A DNA stretch of 5,276 nucleotides, taken from Cryomorphaceae bacterium. Lineage in GTDB: Bacteria > Bacteroidota > Bacteroidia > Flavobacteriales > Schleiferiaceae. Where the stretch lies: the NCBI GenBank assembly GCA_003445735.1, contig DMCR01000081.1, positions 1 through 5,276 of the forward strand. The letters run 5' to 3'. The position numbers and the translations under genes were made by a program. Shown here one piece after another: positions 1-5,001 of the stretch (positions within the stretch are counted from its first letter, which is position 1; the number at the start of each line of letters is the position of its first letter). A model generated the notes under the pieces. The model made no database searches. It had not been told where the DNA came from and saw only the letters and a list, made by a program, of their open reading frames with translations.

Positions 1-1
1 G

Positions 2-49
2 ATTGATGCTTCGGGCGAAGCACTGTTTCAATACGAATACGATGCGTGA
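2..49 (+). CDS. 3' end of an unidentified gene (partial)
   Basis: An open frame enters from the left edge and ends at a TGA at 47-49, giving a 15-residue tail, IDASGEALFQYEYDA. The sequence changes from mixed composition to strongly AT-rich straight after the stop, as expected at the end of a coding region. The tail is too short to assign to a family. Another plus-strand frame is open from base 3 to a stop near 160, but it runs through the AT-rich gap and gives a Phe/Ile/Tyr-rich product that looks non-coding, so this frame is preferred. No GC-rich terminator hairpin follows. Confidence 0.45.
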   Translation: MDASGEALFQYEYDA

Positions 50-217
50 AACACAATCATATCTAATATTAATATTCTTTATATCAGTTAGTTATATATT
101 TATAATTGAATTCTTACTTCATTTTATGTACGCCTCCGAATCTTACCCTGGTTTTCGATGAACATTTCATTTTGAATACGCTTTGAGTAGTGATTCAATT
201 GTATTACATTTGTAACT
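50..217. other. AT-rich intergenic region
   Basis: This 168-base gap separates the upstream gene tail from the XRE regulator. Its first half (about 60-125) is very AT-rich and contains short palindromic AT runs such as AATATTAATATT near 66-77. I see no GC-rich hairpin with a T tract, so there is no clear intrinsic terminator for the upstream gene. The only convincing signal is the promoter at its right end (182-212). I saw no RNA gene or sizeable coding frame. Confidence 0.6.
182..212 (+). promoter_or_regulatory. Bacteroidota-type promoter for the XRE regulator
   Basis: A TTTG element at 182-185 (-33 box) is followed after 19 bases by TACATTTG at 205-212, a full match to the Bacteroidota -7 consensus TAnnTTTG. 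Box sequence and spacing both fit the sigma-ABfA-type promoters of this phylum. The -7 box ends only five bases before the ATG at 218, so the transcript would begin at or within a few bases of the start codon, with no room for a leader or ribosome binding site. The assignment is by pattern only. Confidence 0.65.
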
Positions 218-559
218 ATGCAGGATGTAGTACGCCGAATTCAGGAATATATGGACCGAAGCGGCCACAATGCCACATCGTTGGCGAAGGCCATTGGCAT
301 GAACCGTCCTACCCTAGTTCATATTCTCAACGGCCGTAATAAGCCGAACCTTCAATTGCTGCAACAATTGGCCCTCTTTGATACCGCACTAGACATTCGC
401 TATCTACTAACCGGAGTAAAGAAAACGCAGGAATCATCTCAAAAAGTTGAAAGACAGGCACCTACTACTCCATCCAAGCATCCCGCAACAAAATCCTCAG
501 ACAAACTGTTGGTATTAAATCCAAACGGGACGTGGAACACCTATACAAAAGAAGCGTAA
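218..559 (+). CDS. XRE-family helix-turn-helix transcriptional regulator
   Basis: This is a 113-residue cytoplasmic DNA-binding protein. Residues 1-65 form a Cro/C1-type (XRE, HTH_3) domain. The first helix of the HTH is around TSLAKAIG (20-27), the recognition helix lies around 28-39 (MNRPTLVHILNG), and the conserved GRNKP turn and a LLTG end follow at 63-66. A polar linker rich in Ser, Thr, Lys and Pro (about 68-94) leads to a short strand-like tail, DKLLVLNPNGTWNTY. The same arrangement is common in small Bacteroidota XRE proteins, whose tail resembles 'I.I...DGTF..Y'. The ATG at 218 is chosen because such proteins begin about ten residues before the first HTH helix; the next Met would cut into helix 1. 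There is no Shine-Dalgarno sequence, and the promoter box lies almost against the start. The target is unknown. It lies 32 bases upstream of the DUF6580 gene in the same direction and may share its transcript. Confidence 0.9.
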   Translation: MQDVVRRIQEYMDRSGHNATSLAKAIGMNRPTLVHILNGRNKPNLQLLQQLALFDTALDIRYLLTGVKKTQESSQKVERQAPTTPSKHPATKSSDKLLVLNPNGTWNTYTKEA

Positions 560-565
560 TCCGCG

Positions 566-573
566 TATATTTG
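566..573 (+). promoter_or_regulatory. Possible -7 promoter box for the DUF6580 gene
   Basis: TATATTTG between the XRE gene and the membrane-protein gene matches the Bacteroidota -7 consensus TAnnTTTG exactly and would place a transcript start about 12-16 bases before the ATG pair at 592/595. I could not find a TTG or TTTG at the expected 17-23 base spacing upstream (about 539-549), so this is a half-site at best. The gene may instead be read through from the XRE promoter at 182-212. Confidence 0.35.
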
Positions 574-591
574 TAGGGAATTCACAGGACT

Positions 592-1113
592 ATGATGACA
601 AAAAATAAAGTACTTCTAGGATTGATTTTTGTGGCGTTGGTATCACGCCTTGTCCCTCATTACCCTAATTTCACTGCCATGGGAGCCCTGGCTTTCTTCG
701 GCGCTTCTCGTATCAAGAGCATTTGGGGTTCTCTAGCGTTGGTGGTTGCTGCGATGATGATCACTGATTTGGTCATCAACAATCTCATCTACCCTACTGG
801 TGAATTCGTTCTAATGTATTCTGGATCGCTCTTCACGTACGCCGGTTTCGCTGCCTATGCGCTTCTCGGTCGCAAAGCAACGAACATGAGAAATGGTTCA
901 ATGTTGCTTGTAGGCGGTTCTATAGCGTTCTTCTTGCTCAGTAATCTTGGTGTTTTCCTAAGCGCCTACAGCGTGTTCCCAATGACTTGGGGAGGTTTGA
1001 TGGCCACATATGCCGCAGCCATTCCGTTTCATGCACCTGAACTTATCTCCACAGCATTGTTTAGCGCTATGGCTTATGCTGCAGAAACCAAATTCAGTAC
1101 CGTAAAAGCTTAG
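592..1113 (+). CDS. DUF6580-family putative membrane transport protein
   Basis: This protein of about 173 residues is strongly hydrophobic, with probable membrane segments around residues 6-22, 29-62 (one long or two short), 72-92, 104-126 and 135-162. The motifs RLVPHYPNFTAMGALAFFG near the N-terminus, a SLGALxx..ITDLVI-like second segment, and the late FFLLSNLGVFL and YAAAIPFH motifs are those I associate with the DUF6580 family of small inner-membrane proteins, named as putative transporters. Two ATGs are in tandem at 592 and 595. AGGA at 586-589 is five bases from the second and only two from the first, so 595 may be the true start (172 residues). The stop codon overlaps that of btuG on the other strand. 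Size and segment number resemble substrate-binding (S) components of ECF transporters, and its position beside a B12 uptake operon suggests a corrinoid-related role. That is inference, and no biochemical function can be read from the sequence. Confidence 0.85.
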   Translation: MMTKNKVLLGLIFVALVSRLVPHYPNFTAMGALAFFGASRIKSIWGSLALVVAAMMITDLVINNLIYPTGEFVLMYSGSLFTYAGFAAYALLGRKATNMRNGSMLLVGGSIAFFLLSNLGVFLSAYSVFPMTWGGLMATYAAAIPFHAPELISTALFSAMAYAAETKFSTVKA

Positions 1114-2117
1114 TAGATGACCTGGCGGGGAATCACACCCGCTGGAACAGTTTCCAACAAATCACCTGAAGTGGAATATACGCGCAACTCCCCATTGCTC
1201 GCATAATCTTTGGCGTCTAGGAAAAATAGATTGGCCTCGTGTGCATTCAGTTTGTAGCCACCTGGCAAGGTCATGGCAGAAGTCTGCCAGTTCTGACCTG
1301 GAGTCCATTTAACAATAGCCCCATCGTAGCTGTTATTCAAAAAATATCCATTTGTACCGTCACTCACCAAAGAAATGGCGTGTTTGTTAGTGTTTGGAGC
1401 TATGGCTTGTTCAGAAAATCCTGATCCAGTGTATTTCCAGATACTGGATTTCGTATCAGGGCTAATGCCCCAATTCTGCTCACCAGAATTCATTACATAT
1501 AGTTCGTTACCGATAATAGCAAAGGAGTTTGGAACATCACCTGTATTGTGCAGGGTCACTTCGAATGTGTTCACATTAATCTCCGCTATTTTATAGGGGC
1601 CTTCGTAGGTCCCTACTCCAACAAATAACTTATTATCAAATACCATCATCTGCTCTGAGAAGTTTCCTACATAGATGCTATCTACTTGCGCGCCGGTTTC
1701 CTTGGAAAGCACGTACACCGCGCTGTCCTTCCAGTTTGATACAAAAATATTACTGCCGTAAGCCGCCAAATATCGAGGCTGTTCGAGACCTACGGTCCAC
1801 TTGTGCTGCAACGTGTTTCTGTTGACGGCGTATACATTGTTACTATTATTTATAGCCACAAAAAGCAAAGAATCGCTCTCCACCATATGCTGAGCTACGT
1901 TGCCTAATGGAAAGCCGTTCTCTGTGGCGAAGGCAGATTCAATCACTGTATCTGCATCATAGGCAGTAATGGTTCCTGTTCCGGAACCGAAAGGCCCTTC
2001 GTTTAGGATAAGGTGTAAATCTGTATAAAAACCGCTGGGTCCTGTAGTCGGAGGATTTTGACCGCAGGAAATTAATGCTATCGATGCGATAATTAAAATA
2101 GACGATGAAATTCTCAT
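1110..2117 (-). CDS. btuG: BtuG-like cobalamin-binding beta-propeller lipoprotein
   Basis: This 335-residue protein is expected to be an outer-membrane lipoprotein that captures vitamin B12. Residues 1-17 are a lipoprotein signal peptide with a lipobox LIS-C, so Cys18 would be lipidated. The rest is a YncE/DUF5074-type beta-propeller, with repeats of the form 'LFVAINNSNNVYAVNRNTL', 'IFVSNWKDSAVYVLSKETG', 'LFVGVGTYEGPYKIAEINVNTF' and 'LYVMNSGEQNW'. The opening LILNEGPFGSGTGTITAYD is the pattern I know from BtuG, the very high-affinity B12-binding lipoprotein that caps BtuB in Bacteroides thetaiotaomicron. It starts three bases after the stop of the TonB-dependent receptor gene, so the two are surely co-transcribed and probably translationally coupled, under the cobalamin riboswitch. 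No Shine-Dalgarno sequence is visible. Residues after Cys18 (GQNPPTTG) lack the acidic cluster often found in Bacteroidota surface-export signals. Lipoprotein beta-propeller is certain; the B12 role comes from context plus family resemblance. Confidence 0.85.
   Translation of the reverse strand: MRISSSILIIASIALISCGQNPPTTGPSGFYTDLHLILNEGPFGSGTGTITAYDADTVIESAFATENGFPLGNVAQHMVESDSLLFVAINNSNNVYAVNRNTLQHKWTVGLEQPRYLAAYGSNIFVSNWKDSAVYVLSKETGAQVDSIYVGNFSEQMMVFDNKLFVGVGTYEGPYKIAEINVNTFEVTLHNTGDVPNSFAIIGNELYVMNSGEQNWGISPDTKSSIWKYTGSGFSEQAIAPNTNKHAISLVSDGTNGYFLNNSYDGAIVKWTPGQNWQTSAMTLPGGYKLNAHEANLFFLDAKDYASNGELRVYSTSGDLLETVPAGVIPRQVIY
1122..1145. other. GC-rich hairpin at the convergent gene ends
   Basis: CTGGCGGG (1122-1129) and CCCGCTGG (1138-1145) can pair as an eight-base-pair stem, including two G-T wobbles, around an eight-base loop. 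It starts eight bases past the stop of the DUF6580 gene and lies inside the last codons of btuG. Neither strand has a convincing T tract after it, so it is not a textbook intrinsic terminator. It could still end or protect the plus-strand transcript, or be chance within coding sequence. Confidence 0.3.
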
Positions 2118-2120
2118 GTG

Positions 2121-3890
2121 TTATGAATTTAGTTTAATGTTCAATAAATAGGTTCTGCCCGGCATAGGATAATATTGGTAGAATTGGCGCTGAGCTCCCG
2201 TAAGGTTCTCAATGCGGAATACCCACTGCCAACGCTTTCTTTTACCGCTCAAAGAATATGCCAAATCCACCCAAGATTGGGCCGGCAACTCTCCCGTGCG
2301 CGCATTATCACGGAGCGTGTGCCGAAGTCCCGTATAATAGCCGCGCAACATCAAGGTCCCTATGGGCAAATCTTGCTCTATCGTATATACCGCTTGTAAG
2401 ACCGGCCTGTAGATCAACTGCTTGCCGATAATGTTGGCGTTATTCGAGACTACGTCAAGGATACGGCTGTATTGATGAGTGGTATTGAATACATGTTGTT
2501 GTTGCCAAATTTTACGCTTTACCCCTAGGTGAGTTGTACTGGTATAAACGGAATAATAGTTTTGCGGAGTCCAATTCCCATCACTTCCCGGCGCCCATTG
2601 AATCATCTGGTCGTAATACAATTGGTCCGATGTGAAACGAATGGTCCACTTACCCTGATGTTCCAACGAATATTTAGCCCCGTACGAACGTTCTGCGCTC
2701 ACTCCTGCATTGCCTCCAGGGTTCCAATACATCTCGTTAAGTGTGGGCAATCGATAATAGCTCCCCACCGACCATTGTTGCAGCCATGGTTGTTTTGAAC
2801 GCGAATACAAGGCATAGGCACTCCAATACACTTGATCGTGGTACTGAGCGGCCTTTAGCACCGCATTCCAGTCTTGGTTCGGCTTTAGATTCAGCTGCAC
2901 CTGCGGCATCCATACCGTTGCTGTTCTGTTCGTCCCCCCTGCCGTATATCGGTTCAACGACAGGTGTGCATGGTAACGTTTTTCCGTGCGAGTGTATAGC
3001 GCAGTGAATTGGCCAAAGGTATTGGTATCGCGCAGCGTCCAAGAGGACATCGTATCTGTGTAGGCCTGCCATTCTTGCGAAGCAAAGAGCTTCATCTCGT
3101 TGTGCCCCCTTTTTAATTTGTACTTGAACCGGACCACCTCGTCCTCAAGATGGTTGATGTACCCTGGGCTTAGAATGGATCCGCTGTTGTTTTTTTCGCT
3201 CTGAGTATACCACAGATCGGAACTCCAATACGTTTTACCCATTGCCCCGCTAAAGCGTTGTAAATACGTAAGATCGCCATAACCATTGCCGACCATTCTT
3301 CCTTCCAACGGGCCGAGCCGATAATCATATTCATTATCACTGCTGGTAAATCGTACAATGCTTTGGTAGCGGATCTTGAAGAAACTACCCCATGAATGAG
3401 CATTCAACGTAAGCTCGTCTAAACTCGTCAAGCCAACAGCAGTCGCCGTTCCCCGCCCAATTTTCGGACTTAGATTCAAATTTAAGGCCCCCATAGAGCC
3501 CATATTTGACGACGCTCCACCATTAATACCATCCACTATGGAAGTGGTGCTCAGCATCATGGCAGGGACCAAGCTTAAATCCAACACCCCAGTGGCCATG
3601 CTGCTAATATCTATGCCGTCCCAAAGTACTCGACTTTGCTCACTTGAAGCACCGCCAAAGCTTGAAGCCACGACACTGCCTGGAGTATATTGCTTGAGAT
3701 TGAATCGCGAATCCTTTTGAAGATAATCTGAGGCGCTCTCAACATCCGTGGCCAAGGAATCCGCAGAAGTACGGTATTCACTGCCTTTGGAAACCTGGCC
3801 AATGATATCGGCGGCCCAGAGTGTATCTGATTGGCCCCACATCAACAAAGGGCATGCTACGGCTAAAAAAAGAAGCGTTTTGTTTTTCAT
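2121..3890 (-). CDS. btuB: BtuB-like TonB-dependent outer-membrane cobalamin receptor
   Basis: This is a 589-residue outer-membrane receptor predicted to import corrinoids using TonB energy. Residues 1-20 (MKNKTLLFLAVACPLLMWGQ) are a signal peptide. Residues about 50-142 form the plug, with the typical RVLWDGIDI, DLSLVP and SSNMGSMGALNL stretches. Residues about 145-589 are a 22-strand-type barrel rich in alternating Tyr, Trp, Ser and Thr, ending in the usual 'IENLTGAQRQFYQYYPMPGR' signature and a final strand, YLLNIKLNS. Length is close to E. coli BtuB (614). There is no N-terminal carboxypeptidase-regulatory-like domain, unlike SusC-type receptors. The frame stays open to an ATG at 4031, but the extra 47 residues would be translated from the riboswitch, so the start at 3890, directly before the signal peptide, is chosen. 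The riboswitch upstream and btuG downstream support a B12 substrate. The last residue is Ser rather than the usual aromatic of outer-membrane barrels. Confidence 0.88.
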   Translation of the reverse strand: MKNKTLLFLAVACPLLMWGQSDTLWAADIIGQVSKGSEYRTSADSLATDVESASDYLQKDSRFNLKQYTPGSVVASSFGGASSEQSRVLWDGIDISSMATGVLDLSLVPAMMLSTTSIVDGINGGASSNMGSMGALNLNLSPKIGRGTATAVGLTSLDELTLNAHSWGSFFKIRYQSIVRFTSSDNEYDYRLGPLEGRMVGNGYGDLTYLQRFSGAMGKTYWSSDLWYTQSEKNNSGSILSPGYINHLEDEVVRFKYKLKRGHNEMKLFASQEWQAYTDTMSSWTLRDTNTFGQFTALYTRTEKRYHAHLSLNRYTAGGTNRTATVWMPQVQLNLKPNQDWNAVLKAAQYHDQVYWSAYALYSRSKQPWLQQWSVGSYYRLPTLNEMYWNPGGNAGVSAERSYGAKYSLEHQGKWTIRFTSDQLYYDQMIQWAPGSDGNWTPQNYYSVYTSTTHLGVKRKIWQQQHVFNTTHQYSRILDVVSNNANIIGKQLIYRPVLQAVYTIEQDLPIGTLMLRGYYTGLRHTLRDNARTGELPAQSWVDLAYSLSGKRKRWQWVFRIENLTGAQRQFYQYYPMPGRTYLLNIKLNS

Positions 3891-3897
3891 CCTATTC

Positions 3898-3919
3898 CAG
3901 TGCTTGACCCAGAGCACCA
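3898..3919 (-). promoter_or_regulatory. Regulatory hairpin (P13-like) of the riboswitch next to the btuB start
   Basis: On the minus strand, TGGTGCT (3919-3913) and AGCACTG (3904-3898) form a stem of five Watson-Crick pairs plus two wobble pairs around the eight-base loop CTGGGTCA (3912-3905). The stem ends seven bases before the btuB ATG. Four loop bases, CTGG (3912-3909), are complementary to CCAG (4028-4025) in loop L5 of the aptamer, matching the L5-L13 kissing interaction known in cobalamin riboswitches. No U tract follows, so translational control through access to the start region is more likely than termination. The pairing was derived by eye. Confidence 0.6.
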
Positions 3920-3930
3920 TTAAATATTCT

Positions 3931-4089
3931 TCATAGGCCAAGTCTTCTGGCTCTTCGCTCCCACACCTTCCTTCCCGCCCACTAAGGCAGTGGCTACAGG
4001 TGCTTTCCACACGAATTACAGCTTCTGGCAAAGCCCCGGACTCCCACCGGGTTCCTTCTTCGGTTCAACTTCCGCTGAACAACCTATGA
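3931..4089 (-). ncRNA. Cobalamin riboswitch (aptamer) controlling btuB-btuG
   Basis: Read on the minus strand, this 159-base element has the parts of a cobalamin aptamer in order. P1 is TCATAGG (4089-4083) with CCTATGA (3937-3931). P4 is CCCGG (4051-4047) with CCGGG (4039-4035) around TGGGAGT, the family's CCGGUGxxAxUCCGG core. P5 is GCTT (4034-4031) with AAGC (4024-4021) around loop TGCCAG, followed by conserved TGTAA (4020-4016). GCCACTG lies at 3994-3988, GGGAAGG at 3976-3970 and the B12 box AGCCAGAAGAC at 3952-3942. It lies 40 bases before the btuB start on the same strand, so binding of adenosyl- or methylcobalamin should reduce receptor and lipoprotein synthesis. The aptamer assignment is near certain; which cobalamin form it prefers cannot be told. 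Confidence 0.96.
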
Positions 4090-4092
4090 TGG

Positions 4093-4121
4093 TAAAGGTA
4101 CGCTTAAACATAACGCCCAAA
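4093..4121 (-). promoter_or_regulatory. Promoter of the riboswitch-btuB-btuG operon
   Basis: On the minus strand TTTG (4121-4118) is followed after 17 bases by TACCTTTA (4100-4093), which matches the Bacteroidota -7 box TAnnTTTG except for the last base. The -33 element lies inside the last codons of the HMG-CoA lyase gene. Transcription would start around 4090-4086, right at the 5' arm of riboswitch stem P1 (from 4089), which supports the assignment: the transcript would begin essentially with the aptamer. Confidence 0.6.
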
Positions 4122-4970
4122 GAGCTTGAGCGCATTATTATATGAACTTTCTAATTGTAAGGGATCGACGGTGCATTCGAAGCCCCCAGCGGTAATGACG
4201 CTCAATACCTTTTCTGTAGGCATATTACCGATCAAAGCATCACTGGCAAAAGGACAGCCGCCAAAGCCACGCAGCGCTGTATCTATTCTTGTACAACCGT
4301 GCTTTATCGCCTCTTGGGCCTTGGCAGCAGCTTCGCCGTATATACTATGCATATGGGCGCCCCACGGCACCTTTGACTCTGTATTCATCAATGCGCTCAA
4401 TGCTCCTACCTTCTCAATGGTCCCTTGTCCTGAAGTATCGCTCAAGGACACGATATCGGCGCCACATTCCACTGCTTGATATAGTCGCTCAAACACCATG
4501 TCCACATTATAAGCTTCCCCATAGGGATTGCCGAAGGCCATGCTGAGGTATACGACTAATTCCACATTGTGGTCTGAAGCCATAGCTTTTACACGCTTCA
4601 AATCTTCAATAGCACCAGGTATGTCCTTTCTAGAATTGCGTTGTTGAAATATTTCACTCACGCTAAAAGGATAGCCCCAGGCGTCGATGAAATCATATTT
4701 TGCGGCACGCCGTGCCCCGAATTCGTTTGCCACGATAGCCAGCAGCTTCGTAGGGCTTTTGGATTTTGCTTCTTCTAGCGCCCCAAACAGTTCATAAGCA
4801 TCGGCCATTTGAGGCATAGCACGTGGGCTGACAAAGCTGCCTGCGTCCAGGGTATGGAACCCACATTGCAACAATTGCTTGAGGTAGGCTACTTTTTCCG
4901 AAGTAGGAATAAATTCGTGTATGCCTTGCCAGGCGTCACGAGGACACTCTACAATAGAGATTTGGTTCAT
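4104..4970 (-). CDS. mvaB: Hydroxymethylglutaryl-CoA lyase
   Basis: This 288-residue cytoplasmic TIM-barrel enzyme of the HMGL-like family is expected to cleave HMG-CoA to acetyl-CoA and acetoacetate, the last step of leucine breakdown. The N-terminal ECPRDAWQG carries the catalytic Arg11-Asp12 pair and Gln15. SFVSPRAMPQMAD (45-57) is the conserved second-strand motif. HMHSIYGEA gives metal ligands His206 and His208. GFGGCPFA carries the active-site loop Cys239, and GNMPTEKVL follows with Asn249 and Glu253. Two positions differ from the human-type enzyme: CPRD replaces GPRD, and Asp42 lies where a catalytic Glu is usual. I recall both as normal for Bacteroidota members. Length fits the bacterial family. 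The gene starts 31 bases after the stop of pyrD on the same strand with no promoter visible between, so they probably share a transcript. Its 3' end contains the -33 element of the btuB promoter. Confidence 0.93.
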   Translation of the reverse strand: MNQISIVECPRDAWQGIHEFIPTSEKVAYLKQLLQCGFHTLDAGSFVSPRAMPQMADAYELFGALEEAKSKSPTKLLAIVANEFGARRAAKYDFIDAWGYPFSVSEIFQQRNSRKDIPGAIEDLKRVKAMASDHNVELVVYLSMAFGNPYGEAYNVDMVFERLYQAVECGADIVSLSDTSGQGTIEKVGALSALMNTESKVPWGAHMHSIYGEAAAKAQEAIKHGCTRIDTALRGFGGCPFASDALIGNMPTEKVLSVITAGGFECTVDPLQLESSYNNALKLFGRYV

Positions 4971-5001
4971 TTCTGAGGGTTGGATAGGTTCTCCCCCGAA
5001 A

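Noticed and set aside
60..120. AT-rich stretch as a replication origin or attachment site
   Set aside because: There are no DnaA-box clusters, iterons, direct repeats or integrase gene; it looks like an ordinary intergenic gap.
3..161. A second plus-strand frame open from the left edge through the AT-rich gap
   Set aside because: Its product is dominated by Phe, Ile, Leu and Tyr from AT-rich DNA and shows no domain. The shorter frame ending at 49 fits the composition change better.
560..591. A second riboswitch or leader RNA before the DUF6580 gene
   Set aside because: The gap is only 32 bases and has none of the cobalamin aptamer motifs.
2737..3072. A 111-codon minus-strand frame inside the receptor gene
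   Set aside because: It overlaps the btuB barrel in another frame, has no recognisable motif, and the barrel frame is clearly coding.
3891..3930. Intrinsic terminator as the riboswitch output
   Set aside because: The hairpin is short, is not GC-rich and has no U tract after it; it lies beside the start codon, which fits translational control better.
3891..4031. N-terminal extension of the receptor from the ATG at 4031
   Set aside because: It would be translated from conserved riboswitch sequence and would bury the signal peptide at residue 48.
4126..4479. A 117-codon plus-strand frame opposite the HMG-CoA lyase gene
   Set aside because: It is antisense to a well-conserved enzyme, shows no family motif and has no promoter; it is a shadow of the lyase codons.
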